From Candidatus Omnitrophota bacterium (GTDB taxonomy: Bacteria > Hinthialibacterota > Hinthialibacteria > Hinthialibacterales > Hinthialibacteraceae), in contig JABLXU010000013.1 of the NCBI GenBank assembly GCA_013177805.1, positions 62,001-126,000 on the forward strand: DNA of 64,000 nt, written 5' to 3'. Below are positions 27,277 through 36,628 of the stretch, piece by piece (positions within the stretch are counted from its first letter, which is position 1; every line of letters begins with the position of its first letter). A program made the position numbers and the translations under genes. Under the pieces are notes generated by a model. That model had not been told where the DNA came from. It did no database searches and saw nothing but the letters and a program-made list of their open reading frames with translations.

Positions 27277-27367
27277 ATGAGCTGCCCCTCTTAATTTGCA
27301 TCGCCAGCGGCGTCATAATTCCAACAAAGGATCATATATATTTATCACTGCAGAAAGGATCTTCCGC

Positions 27368-29622
27368 ATGTCCCGATTCTATTTCGTAATATTGCTGGCG
27401 CTCATTAGCCCGGTGTCATTCGCCGCCAATTTGGTAATCGATGATTTCGAAGGCTACCTCGACGATTTCGAACTGCACGAAACTTGGACATTCACCAAGG
27501 CCGGCGGGCCGGATGGGCTGTTCGTCTACCTCGACACGGCCAAAACGCCCCCCAGGGGACCACCTGCCTGTTGATGGATGTGAACATGCCCGAAAAATGG
27601 TGGTACAACACCGTCCGGAAAACCATCGGCACCGGCCCGATCGATCTTGCGCAATACGGGGCGCTGACGTTTTGGTTCCACGGGGACGAGACCGTCAATC
27701 CGGCCAATATCACCTTCGTGGCCTTTCTCTTCGACAGCCAAGGCCGCGCCTTGCGTTTCGCGATTCCTGCCGATTATCTGAACGCCGCCGCCTGGCAAAA
27801 AATCACCCTGAACCTGGGTTCCTTCTCGCAGGAGGAATGGGATACCGGCTATGGGACCGACACCCCCGACGCGAATCCCGCGGATATTGTCTCCGTCGGC
27901 CTGATGGTCGTGGGCAATGAAATCGACCAGATCGCTACCTTCTATGTCGACGACGTCCAAATGACGGAACTTCCCCAGAATATCCTGGTCGACGACTTCG
28001 AGAACTATGCCGACGATTTTGAGCTGCAAGAAACTTGGACCTTCACCAAGGCCGGCGGCCCGGATGGCTTGTTCGTCTATATCGACAAGACCAAGACGCC
28101 TCCCCAAGGCAGCAGTTGTCTCTTAATGGATATCAACATGCCGGAAAAATGGTGGTACAACACCGTCCGGAAATCCTTGGTGGATGGCGCGATCGACATC
28201 TCCAAATTCGTCTCCCTGGACTTCTGGTTCCATGGGGATCCCACGGTCAATCCAGCCGATATTGCCTTTGTGGCGTTCCTGTTTGACAGCCAAGGCCGCG
28301 CGCTGCGGTTCGCGATCCCTGCCGACTATCTGAATGTCGGCGCCTGGCAGAAAATCACGCTGAACCTGGCTTCCTTCTCCCAGGAAGAGTGGGACACCGG
28401 GTATGGGACCGACACCCCCGACGCGAACCCCCAAGACATCACCACCGTAGGCCTCATGGTCGTGGGCAATGAAGTCAATCAAATCGCGACGTTCTACGTG
28501 GATGATATTCAGTTCGCCAGTAAAGGCGCGACGGCCTCGGTGAGCGGCACGATCACCGAAAATGGCGCGCCTCTCGCCGGCGTGACCGTATACGCCATCG
28601 AGCAAGGCGCCATCCACACCGCCACGACCGGCGCGGATGGCCAGTATACTTTCCCTGACCTGTCCCAAGGCAAGCAATACCGGTTTGTCCCTGTATTCAC
28701 CGCGTACGACTTCACCCCCGGCATGGTCTTTCTCACCCTCCTCGAAACAGCCTACACCCGGGATTTCACCGGCGCGCCCAGCCTTTACAACCGTCTGGAA
28801 ACGACGGCCATCCAGGACCAGTTCGATGAATCCGGTTTAAATCCCGCCATCGTGTACCGTGGCGCGCGGGACTGGGGCCATGCCGAGGCCGGCAACGTCC
28901 GGCCCATCATCGACGTGACCCAAGACAAAACCTACCCGGTCAGCTTCCCTGACGCCGCTGGCGGGGAGGCGGTGCTCTACGGCATTCCGGAAAACCCCCT
29001 TCCGGGCGCCACCAGCCCCCGGTTCGCGCTGGAAGTCGGGTCGTCCTACAGCTGGGACATGTTGGCGTTCGGCCAGAACACCGACCGCAACTACTATGTC
29101 GAAGTGGACGCCTATTGTGATGTCCGGTGGGACTTGAATCCTGGGTCGTTCGACCGCGTTTCCGTGGGCATCCACTGCAGCTTCGCCGATCCGGGCAAAA
29201 TCGCGCTGGACGCCTATTCGGACACCAATCTGAACCGCAGTTCCGGCGGCTACGCCCTCTCGTATGAATCCGATACCGGCGACATCACCGCCCGCAAATA
29301 CGCCCCGGCCAACGACAAGGCCCACGTCCTCAAACGGTTGGAGGGTTACGCGGTGGAATACGGCAAGGTCACGCTGAACGAAAGCGGCTGGCACCGCCTC
29401 CGTGTCGAATTCCTGAACGACACGATTACGTTCAAAGTCGATGGCCAAACCATCGCCACAGCTACGGATACAGAGTACCCCTTCGGCCCGGCGGGATTGC
29501 ATTACCGCGCGTGTTTCACGGACGCGCTGTCCGATTTGGTCATGATGAACCATGCCCGCTTCGACAACCTCAAGGCCGGCCCCACCGGCCCCGTGGGCGT
29601 GGACGATTGGATGCTGAACTAA
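27368..29622 (+). CDS. Large secreted multidomain protein, interrupted by a one-base frameshift
   Basis: The start is ATG 27368 with AAAGGA upstream, encoding a signal peptide (MSRFYFVILLALISPVSFAA). The frame stops at 27572-27574, while homologous sequence continues in the next frame to 29622. Comparison with the second internal copy places the shift in a run of six C at 27548-27553; seven would restore the frame. Restored, the protein is about 750 residues: two near-identical 175-residue modules (each starting DDFE-Y-DDFEL-ETWTFTKAGG and ending FYVDD), a carboxypeptidase-regulatory-like beta domain (SVSGTITENGAPLAGVTVYA), and a 260-residue C-terminal lectin-like region ending VGVDDWMLN. Function unknown, probably surface or substrate binding. 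Sequencing error and genuine mutation cannot be told apart here. Confidence 0.75.
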
Positions 29623-29653
29623 TTGCGTTCCGCGTTCGTTGGTTGTAAACTAC

Positions 29654-29695
29654 GGAAGGGGCGGTCGGCGTATCGCCCCTTCCTGTTTATTTATT
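29654..29695 (+). terminator. Rho-independent terminator
   Basis: A 10-bp stem GGAAGGGGCG (29654-29663) with its complement at 29674-29683, then a T-rich tract (TGTTTATTTATTT). It closes the secreted-protein gene. The stem shares AAGGGGCGG with the terminator at 659. Confidence 0.85.
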
Positions 29696-29731
29696 TCATT
29701 TCATTGATTTCCCTCGTAGCAAGGAGACCCC

Positions 29732-30304
29732 GTGAATCGTTCCCGCGCTTTCACCCTCATTGAATTGTTGATCGTGGTGGCCATTATCGGCATCCTGGCG
29801 GCAATCGCCGTCCCCAACTTTCTCAACGCGCAAATCCGGGCCAAATATTCGCGTTGCCTGGCCGATATGAAAGCTTGCCAAACCGCCTTGGAAATGTACG
29901 CCATGGACCGCGGCGGATTTCCCCCCAACGGCATCGACGGTCCCGACAATGGCTGGGGTCTCTCCAAGGTGTTAACCACCCCCGTGGCCTATATCACTTC
30001 CATCCCCAAGGATCCTTTCTTCTCCCGCAAGAAAACCGCCCAGGAAGATTTCTACGAAGCCTATTTCGATCCCCGCGGCGAAGGGAAATATTTCTATCAG
30101 GAAGGCAACAATGTGTACCGCCAGAACATGATGGATCCCCGCCGTCCTGCGAATTGGCGGTATTGCCTCCAGGGACGCGGCCCCGACACGGACATCAGCA
30201 GCCCGGAAAACGGCTTCGCGCTCGAAGTGGACTGGCCCTATACCTATGGCTACGATCCCTCCAACGGCCTGGTCAGCGACGGCAACGTCGCCTTCCCGCG
30301 GTAA
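29732..30304 (+). CDS. Type II secretion-like pseudopilin
   Basis: A 190-residue prepilin starting with GTG 29732 after AAGGAG. The leader is MNRSRA followed by FTLIELLIVVAIIGILAAI, with Ala instead of Gly before the mature Phe, which still allows cleavage in many systems. The mature protein contains NAQIRAK and ends with YDPSNGLVSDGNVAF, paralogous to the pseudopilin at 17586 and the tail of the 36629 gene. It follows the large secreted protein by 109 bases, with a terminator between, and precedes the symporter. Confidence 0.9.
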   Translation: MNRSRAFTLIELLIVVAIIGILAAIAVPNFLNAQIRAKYSRCLADMKACQTALEMYAMDRGGFPPNGIDGPDNGWGLSKVLTTPVAYITSIPKDPFFSRKKTAQEDFYEAYFDPRGEGKYFYQEGNNVYRQNMMDPRRPANWRYCLQGRGPDTDISSPENGFALEVDWPYTYGYDPSNGLVSDGNVAFPR

Positions 30305-30389
30305 GCGCCTCCCACCCGCCTCCCCTTCTTCCCGCTTTCCCGATGGCTTTATACTTACCCCAACTTGATGGAACAGGAGAACCAATCGC

Positions 30390-31688
30390 GTGGCCCGTCA
30401 CCATTGGTTGTTAGGGGGATTGCTCCTGGGAATTCTTGCCGGGGCTTTTCTGCATCCCTATTCGGATCAACCCGGTCTGGCCTATTCGAATCAGACCTTT
30501 CTGCAACCCATCGGCCAGATCTTTCTGCGGTTGATTTTCGTCACCGTCGTACCGTTGGTCTTTTCGGCGCTGGTCTTGGGCGTGTATGAACTCGGGAAAA
30601 GCCGCGGTCTAGGGAAAATCGCCCGGCAGGCTATTTTTTACACGGTGTTGGCCAGCACCGTGTCCGTCCTGGTCGGGATCACCTCAGTCAATCTCTTGCG
30701 GCCCGGCGCGCAATTCACTCTCGATACCGGCAAATTACAGGGACAATCCAGTTCCCTGCTCAACCTGAAAAAAAGCGTGTCGGAAGCGAAAAGCCTCTCT
30801 CAAGCCATCGTGGAGTTAATCCCCAACAATCCCGTGGATACCGCCGCCAAGGCCCTGGGCGGCGAAATGTTGCCCTTCATGGTTTTTTCGTTCCTCTTTG
30901 GATTGGCGTTGTCCCGCGTCCTTGATCCCCACGGCCCCAGTCCCGTGATCATCCAGTTTTTGGAGCAACTCTTGGCGGTCTCCATGAAGATGATTGATTT
31001 CGCTCTGCGGATCGCTCCGGTGGGCATCTTTGCCATCGTATTCAACACTGTCTTCCTCTTTGGCGTGGGGATCATCCAAACGCTCTTCTATTTCGTGGCC
31101 GTGGTGGTGGCGGGATTGCTGTTTCAACAATTCGTGGTCTACACGGTTTTACTCAAATATGTCGCCCGCTATCCGCCATGGGAATTCTTCCGCCGCTGCC
31201 GGGAGGTCTATCTCTACGCGTTCTCCACGGCGTCTTCCAACGCCACCCTGCCGCTGACCCTGGAAATCGCGCAACGCGAATTGCGCCTGCCCTCCACCGT
31301 CTCCCGCTTCGTGCTCACCGTCGGGGCCACCGCCAATCAAAACGGCACCGCCCTCTTCGAAGGCGTCACGGTTCTGTTTCTCGCGCAGGTTTATGGCGTG
31401 GATTTGTCGTTGTTTCAGCAGATCCAAGTGGTTTTCATGTCGATCCTGGCGGGCATCGGCACCGCCGGCGTGCCGGGTGGGTCACTGCCCTTGATCATGA
31501 TCCTCCTGCAGACCGTCGGCATCCCCCCCGAAGGCATCGGCTTGATTTTAGGCGCGGACCGATTCCTCGATATGTGCCGGACCACCCTGAACGTCAGCGG
31601 CGACTTGGTCATCGCCGCCCTGGTTAGCAAGAGCTCCCAGGACGATCAGAAAAGTGAAGATCCAAATGATGCATCTCCTCGGCCTTGA
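30390..31688 (+). CDS. Sodium/proton:dicarboxylate or amino-acid symporter (SDF/DAACS family)
   Basis: A 432-residue secondary transporter of the glutamate/aspartate/C4-dicarboxylate symporter family. Family features are FVTVVPLVFSALVLG in helix 2, the serine-rich hairpin AFSTASSNATLPLTLE (HP1), the TVGATANQNGTALFEG segment of helix 7 (variant of NMDGT, here NQNGT) and GIGTAGVPGGSL (HP2), and DRFLDMCRTTLNVSGD in helix 8. The last residues are charged and extend into the cytoplasm. The start is GTG 30390 behind ACAGGAGA. The substrate cannot be fixed from sequence. Confidence 0.92.
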   Translation: MARHHWLLGGLLLGILAGAFLHPYSDQPGLAYSNQTFLQPIGQIFLRLIFVTVVPLVFSALVLGVYELGKSRGLGKIARQAIFYTVLASTVSVLVGITSVNLLRPGAQFTLDTGKLQGQSSSLLNLKKSVSEAKSLSQAIVELIPNNPVDTAAKALGGEMLPFMVFSFLFGLALSRVLDPHGPSPVIIQFLEQLLAVSMKMIDFALRIAPVGIFAIVFNTVFLFGVGIIQTLFYFVAVVVAGLLFQQFVVYTVLLKYVARYPPWEFFRRCREVYLYAFSTASSNATLPLTLEIAQRELRLPSTVSRFVLTVGATANQNGTALFEGVTVLFLAQVYGVDLSLFQQIQVVFMSILAGIGTAGVPGGSLPLIMILLQTVGIPPEGIGLILGADRFLDMCRTTLNVSGDLVIAALVSKSSQDDQKSEDPNDASPRP

Positions 31689-31765
31689 GGCTGATCTTCA
31701 ACCAGCACCCGAACAGGGGATAGAGGATATTGCGCCCGTACGGAATCCATCTCATCCTCAACCTC

Positions 31766-32149
31766 TCATCCCGGATACTGCGCGGGAGATTTCCCCACGG
31801 CCACGATGCTGCACGCTTGGACAATGTTCAGACCCAACGCCTGGGCCTTCTCGATCACGTGGGCGTTTTCCGTGCCGGGATTCAAAAAAACGGTTTGGAC
31901 ACCCTTCTGTTTCAGTTCATCCAAGACCTGGTACGTCAGGGCGGGAGGGAGATAGACGCTGGCCATCTCCACAGGCCCGGGAATATCCAGGAGGGAAGCG
32001 TAGCACTTCAAGCCCTCGATGGACCCGGCGCGGGGATTGACGGGATACACAGTATAACCCTGATCCCGGTAGGCCCGGACCGCTTTGTTCCCGTATTTCT
32101 CCCGGTTGCTGGACGCTCCGATGATGGCAATGGTTTTGGCATCGTTCAT
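31766..32149 (-). CDS. CoA-binding domain protein (YccU-like)
   Basis: A 127-residue protein consisting of one Rossmann-type CoA-binding domain, IAIIGASSNREKYGNKAVRAY at the N terminus, VYPVNPRAGSIEGL, and a C-terminal NIVQACSIVAVG where the Cys-Ser pair is conserved in the family. Stand-alone members bind CoA; their physiological role is not established. It is the last gene of a four-gene minus-strand run, starting eight bases after the SDR gene. Confidence 0.9.
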   Translation of the reverse strand: MNDAKTIAIIGASSNREKYGNKAVRAYRDQGYTVYPVNPRAGSIEGLKCYASLLDIPGPVEMASVYLPPALTYQVLDELKQKGVQTVFLNPGTENAHVIEKAQALGLNIVQACSIVAVGKSPAQYPG

Positions 32150-32157
32150 AAAGGTAT

Positions 32158-32895
32158 CTACCTTCGAATCCCAAAATTTTTCAATTGAAACGAGGGAAAC
32201 AGGCTGTATTCATTGGTGTCTACGTCCTCGGGCAGGCAGACCAGGAACTCGGCCATCGACGCCACCACGTCTGGTCTCAGATAGGTGAACTCCCTGGAAT
32301 GCGGCCGGCCGTTGAGCGTCTCGAAGAAATCGGTCTCCGTCATCCCGGGACAGAGTACATGCACGTGGATGTTGTATTCTTGAACCTCCTTGGCCACGCA
32401 ATGAGCGAATCCGCTGAGCGCCCACTTGGAGGCGAAATAAAGCGAGAAATTCTTGCGGTAATACTGCCCGCTGACCGACGAAATGAACAAAATCCGCCCC
32501 CGCCGGGCTTGCATCATGAACGGCAGCGCGCGCCGGGTGCACAAAAACGCGCCGCGGCAATTCACGCGCATGGTCAAGTCCCACTGCGCCTCGGTGATCT
32601 CCAGCATGGGTCCATGGCCGGGAATCCCCGCGTTGTTTACCAGAATCGTGGGCGCGCCAAACCAATGTTCGGTCTCCGCGAACCACTGTTCGACTTCCTC
32701 CTCTTGCGATACATCGGCGCGCACCGCCAGTGCTTCGATCTCCTGTTCCCTTAACCGGCGGACCGCCGCGGCCAGCCGCTCTTTCCGCCGGCCGCACAGA
32801 CTCACCCGCGCCCCCCGCGCGCCCAGACGCAGCGCCGTGGCCAGCCCGATGCCGGAACCTCCGCCGCTGATCATCACGATTTCATTCCGCAACAT
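32158..32895 (-). CDS. Short-chain dehydrogenase/reductase
   Basis: A 245-residue classical SDR. The cofactor motif is SGGGSGIGLA (residues 10-19), an Arg in CGRRKERL suggests NADPH preference, NNAG is at about 88-91, and the catalytic Ser (ISSVSG) and YFASK tetrad are intact. The C-terminal part ends with an unusual segment (EYSLFPSFQLKNFGIRR). It is a diverged paralogue of the next gene upstream, 12 bases away, sharing PGxTETxxFE in the substrate loop. Substrate unknown. Confidence 0.92.
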   Translation of the reverse strand: MLRNEIVMISGGGSGIGLATALRLGARGARVSLCGRRKERLAAAVRRLREQEIEALAVRADVSQEEEVEQWFAETEHWFGAPTILVNNAGIPGHGPMLEITEAQWDLTMRVNCRGAFLCTRRALPFMMQARRGRILFISSVSGQYYRKNFSLYFASKWALSGFAHCVAKEVQEYNIHVHVLCPGMTETDFFETLNGRPHSREFTYLRPDVVASMAEFLVCLPEDVDTNEYSLFPSFQLKNFGIRR

Positions 32896-32907
32896 CGGTC
32901 CCGTCCA

Positions 32908-33633
32908 TCAGTACTGGCTCCGGTCAAAGGTGGTCATATAAGTCAGTTCGGGCACCTGGGCATGTTCAGGCAAACGCAATAGAAACTCCACCGCTTCCGC
33001 GATTTCCCGGGGTTGAAACCAGTCAATATCCAGATCCGGCTTGCCGGTCTCTTCGAAGATCGCGGTTTCAGTGAATCCCGGCCGCAAGACATGCACCTTG
33101 ATGCCATGTCCGCACAATTCCTGGCCCAGGCATCCCGCGAAACCCTCCAAGCCCCGTTTCACCGCCGTGTAACAGGAAATGCCGGGAAACGAAAACAGCG
33201 CCGAAACCGTCGATAGAAATAGAATCCGGCCCCACCGCCGCGCGATCATTCCCGGAACCACCGCCTGGGTCACCAGGAAATGGCCCTTGAGGTTGATCTC
33301 GAACTGGGCGTCCCAATCGTCCACGTCCATCTCCCACACGGTCCCCTTCCGGTAGATGCCCGCGTTGTTGATCAAAATCCCGATCGGCCCCAGAGTGGTT
33401 TCAATCCGTTCCACCGCGGATTTCACATCGCTGGCCCGGCGGATGTCGAGAGGCAGGGCCAGATAATCCGGCGTGAGGGATTGGAGCTCCCGCGCCGCTT
33501 CTTCCAGGTACGGTTCCCGCCTCGCGCAGATCGCGATTTTCGCCCCTGCTTGAGCCAGATGCAAGGCGATGGCTTTTCCTATCCCCCGGCTGCCTCCCGT
33601 GATGAACGCGGTCTGTCCTTCCAAAAAACTCAT
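32908..33633 (-). CDS. Short-chain dehydrogenase/reductase
   Basis: A 241-residue SDR with ITGGSRGIGKA (cofactor), CARRE, NNAG, catalytic Ser in LSTVSALF and YTAVK. Its C terminus ELTYMTTFDRSQY parallels that of its neighbour, implying a tandem duplication. The start is taken as ATG 33633; the longer frame would run into the upstream exporter gene, which stops ten bases before it. There is no strong ribosome site, consistent with translational coupling. Confidence 0.92.
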   Translation of the reverse strand: MSFLEGQTAFITGGSRGIGKAIALHLAQAGAKIAICARREPYLEEAARELQSLTPDYLALPLDIRRASDVKSAVERIETTLGPIGILINNAGIYRKGTVWEMDVDDWDAQFEINLKGHFLVTQAVVPGMIARRWGRILFLSTVSALFSFPGISCYTAVKRGLEGFAGCLGQELCGHGIKVHVLRPGFTETAIFEETGKPDLDIDWFQPREIAEAVEFLLRLPEHAQVPELTYMTTFDRSQY

Positions 33634-33643
33634 CGGCGGATTC

Positions 33644-35440
33644 TCATGAAGCGGCTTCAATCGGCTCGGCCATGAATTGATCTTTGTATTGCAATTGATA
33701 CAGGCGGTAATAAATCCCGCCCTGGGCCAGAAGCTGGGCATGAGTCCCCCGCTCCCGGATTTGCCCCTGGTGTAACACGAGGATTTCGTCCGATTGCTGA
33801 ATGGTGGAAAGGCGGTGGGCCACCACCAGACAGGTCCGGCCGGCCATCATTTTCTCCAGGGCGGCCTGAATGAGGTGCTCGGTCTCCGTGTCCACGCTGG
33901 ACGTCGCCTCGTCCAGCACCAGGATGCGGGGATTGGCCACCAGCGCCCGCGCGAAGGAGAGGAGCTGCTTCTGCCCCGCGGAAAACGTGGCCCCCCGTTC
34001 CTTCACCTCGCCCTGGTAACCGCCTGGAATCCGCTCGATAAACCGGTCGATTTGGACGATCCGCGCTGCTTCCCGGATGTCTTCTTCTTGGATGCCGGGA
34101 CGGCCCAGGCCGATATTGTCAGCGATGGTCCCCGAAAAAAGAAACACATCCTGCAGCACCAATCCCATTTGCGGCCGTAACGAGGCTGGATCGTAATCCT
34201 GCACGTTGATGCCATCCACCAACACTTCGCCCCGCTGCACATCGTAAAACCGGAACAACAGGTTGATGATCGTGCTCTTGCCGGAACCGGTGGCGCCCAC
34301 CAAGGCCATCCGCCGGCCTGGCTCCACCCGGAACGAAACATCCTTCAGCACCCATTCCTCGCCTGCATAAGCAAACCAGACGTTCCGGAATTCGATCGTG
34401 CCTTCGATGGTCTTACGGATTGGTGTGGCGGGCACGGGCAGGCATTCCCGCGTATCCAGCAACTTGAAGATCCGTTCCGCGGCGGCCATGGCGGTCTGCA
34501 TAATGTTGAACTTGTCGGCCAGGTCGCGAATCGGCTGGAAAAATTGCTGCGAAGCCTTGAGAAAGGCCACCAGCGTTCCGAACGTCACGGCCGTGTCCTG
34601 AGCCAGCATCCGTCCCCCGCCGTACCAGAGCAATAACGCGATGGCCAACGCTCCCAAAAAATCCACCGTGGGCAAAAAGAAGGCGAAATTGACCACGCTG
34701 CGGAAATTGGCGTCCTTGTATTGCCGGTTGATCTCGGCGAACTGTTCGAAATTCCGTTTCTGCCGGCCGAACAACTGCACGGTCTCCATGCCGGAAATAT
34801 TTTCCTGCAAAAATCCATTCATCCGCGACAGCAGCCGCCGAACCTCCCGGTAAGACGCCCGCACATGTTTCTGGAAGGTAAAACTGGCCCAGACCATCAG
34901 GGGCAGCACCGCCAGCGCCACCCCCGTTAGTGCCGGGCTGAGATACAACATGATCCCCAACAGGCCGGCGATCATTAACACATCGTTGAAGGTGAACACA
35001 ATGCAGTTGGCGAACATCGAATCCAACGCCTCGATGTCGCTGCTGATGCGGGTGAGCAAAAAACCCACCGGCCGGTGATTGAAAAAGGACAGCGACATGG
35101 ATTCCAAATGGCGGAACAAATGCAGCCGCAGATCATACATGGCCCGCTGGCTCATCAGGTTCACCAAATAAAACTCGATGTATTGGAATCCCAAGCCTGC
35201 CATCAGGAGCAGCGCGTATATCAACGCCAGGACGCCCAACCCTTCCTGAATCCGGTTCGTGATGTAATTATCCACGACGATCTTGTAGAGATAGACCGAA
35301 GCGGTCAGTTCGATCCCGGTAAACAAAAGCAGGGAAACCAGGGAGATCACGAGATACTTGCGGTATGGATAGACATACCGCATGAGACGCTTCATCAAGC
35401 GCGTATCGTAGGCCTTACCGGTTATGGTTTCTTCATTCAT
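33644..35440 (-). CDS. ABC exporter, MsbA-like (transmembrane and ATPase domains fused)
   Basis: A 598-residue half-transporter: six membrane helices (about 20-300), then an ATPase domain. Walker A GATGSGKSTI, Q-loop MGLVLQDVFLF, a signature reading FSAGQKQLLSFARAL instead of LSGGQ, Walker B ILVLDEATSSVD and the switch His (VVAHRLST) are all present. Homodimers of this type export lipids, peptides or drugs. The start at 35440 (MNEETITGK) is chosen because the upstream extension has no hydrophobic or conserved content. It heads a run with two SDRs and the CoA-binding protein. Confidence 0.92.
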   Translation of the reverse strand: MNEETITGKAYDTRLMKRLMRYVYPYRKYLVISLVSLLLFTGIELTASVYLYKIVVDNYITNRIQEGLGVLALIYALLLMAGLGFQYIEFYLVNLMSQRAMYDLRLHLFRHLESMSLSFFNHRPVGFLLTRISSDIEALDSMFANCIVFTFNDVLMIAGLLGIMLYLSPALTGVALAVLPLMVWASFTFQKHVRASYREVRRLLSRMNGFLQENISGMETVQLFGRQKRNFEQFAEINRQYKDANFRSVVNFAFFLPTVDFLGALAIALLLWYGGGRMLAQDTAVTFGTLVAFLKASQQFFQPIRDLADKFNIMQTAMAAAERIFKLLDTRECLPVPATPIRKTIEGTIEFRNVWFAYAGEEWVLKDVSFRVEPGRRMALVGATGSGKSTIINLLFRFYDVQRGEVLVDGINVQDYDPASLRPQMGLVLQDVFLFSGTIADNIGLGRPGIQEEDIREAARIVQIDRFIERIPGGYQGEVKERGATFSAGQKQLLSFARALVANPRILVLDEATSSVDTETEHLIQAALEKMMAGRTCLVVAHRLSTIQQSDEILVLHQGQIRERGTHAQLLAQGGIYYRLYQLQYKDQFMAEPIEAAS

Positions 35441-35471
35441 ACTCGACAAGATCACATTCCAAGCCAATAAT

Positions 35472-35590
35472 GGCTCATCCGGCAATAGCGCGCTTTGTTC
35501 TCCAGGTGACTTGTTGATCGCTCTTCCAATGGATCCAGGAGAATCACTCCCCCACCTCCCTCCCCCGTAAGGAGAGGGCCAGGGTGAGGG
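35472..35590. repeat. Composite interspersed repeat
   Basis: Carries GGCTCATCCGGCA (35472-35484) and, after 62 bases, an imperfect palindromic element ending GGAGAGGGCCAGGGTGAGGG (35547-35590). It lies between the divergent exporter and deacetylase genes. The same two units are paired at 17.3 and 51.1-51.3 kb. Confidence 0.65.
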
Positions 35591-35716
35591 ATTTTGTGTA
35601 GAAGCGGACCTGAAAATACGCCGCGGGCGGCGAGGGTATGGAATCCTTTTTCACCACCATGGACACGCGTGCCGGAAGAACCCCAATTATCCCAATTATT
35701 AAAGTAAAAGTATACC

Positions 35717-36601
35717 ATGAAACCTGAAAATCCTGAAGTAACTTTCCTCCCGTCCCATGCCTGGAAAAACACGGTGGCCCTCAGCGTGGACGTGGAGGAC
35801 TATTTCATGAGTCCGGAATGCATTCCCTTCGAAGAATGGGCCGGCTATCCCTCGGCCATCCATACGGGCATGGAACGGTTGCTGGAACTTTTCAAAGAAT
35901 ACAACGCCCGGGCCACGTTTTTCTTTGTCGGCTGGCTGGCGGAACGGTATCCGGAAATCGTGCGTTGGACCGCCGAGGCCGGCCACGAAATCGCCACCCA
36001 CACCTACACGCACCATATCGTCTCCTCCCTTGATCAAAAAGAATTCGACGAATCTCTGGCGCGCAGTTTGGAAATTCTCCACGCCCTCGCCCCCGGGCAA
36101 TCCATCCGCGGCCACCGGGCACCCGCTTTTTCTCTCCAGCGGAACCAAAAATGGCAATTCGATATCCTGCGCGAACATGGAATCGAATACGATTCGTCCA
36201 TCCATCCCTACTCAACGTACCTGTACGGCGACGCCCGGGCTCCCCGTTTCCCCTATGTTCTGCATGGAATCGTGGAGCTTCCCCCCGCCGTTGTGGAATG
36301 GGCCGGATTCCGGTGGCCGGTGGGGGGAGGCGGCACCTTACGCATCTTGCCGGAGTGGTACCTCGAACGCGCCCGCCGCCGGTATCAAGCCGAAGGATTC
36401 CCCCCTGTCATTCACATTCATCCTTGGGAAACGGTCACCGGCCATCCCCCGCTCGATCTGCCCTGGAAACAACGGTGGATCCACTACGCCGGCCTGGACA
36501 CCACCGTGCGCAAACTGCGGAACCTCCTGCAGAACCATACAGCCATCCCCCTCGGCGACTATTATCAACGGTTGTTGAAAAATCACACGGCCGGCCGGTA
36601 A
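35717..36601 (+). CDS. Polysaccharide deacetylase with DUF3473
   Basis: A 294-residue NodB-fold deacetylase. Motif 1 is ALSVDVEDYF (catalytic and metal Asp), motif 2 is GHEIATHTYTHHI (metal His residues), and motif 3 is RGHRAPAFS. The C-terminal 90 residues match the DUF3473 extension (VIHIHPWE) found in deacetylases of exopolysaccharide and exosortase loci. No signal peptide is seen, so it likely acts in the cytoplasm or on a lipid-linked glycan. It stands alone between divergent and convergent neighbours. Confidence 0.92.
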   Translation: MKPENPEVTFLPSHAWKNTVALSVDVEDYFMSPECIPFEEWAGYPSAIHTGMERLLELFKEYNARATFFFVGWLAERYPEIVRWTAEAGHEIATHTYTHHIVSSLDQKEFDESLARSLEILHALAPGQSIRGHRAPAFSLQRNQKWQFDILREHGIEYDSSIHPYSTYLYGDARAPRFPYVLHGIVELPPAVVEWAGFRWPVGGGGTLRILPEWYLERARRRYQAEGFPPVIHIHPWETVTGHPPLDLPWKQRWIHYAGLDTTVRKLRNLLQNHTAIPLGDYYQRLLKNHTAGR

Positions 36602-36628
36602 AACAAGACATCCGGGGATATTCCTTCC

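Noticed and set aside
27368-27574. Separate small secreted protein of 68 residues
   Set aside because: The sequence is homologous to the first half of a module that continues in the next frame, so it is the 5' part of the frameshifted gene rather than an independent gene.
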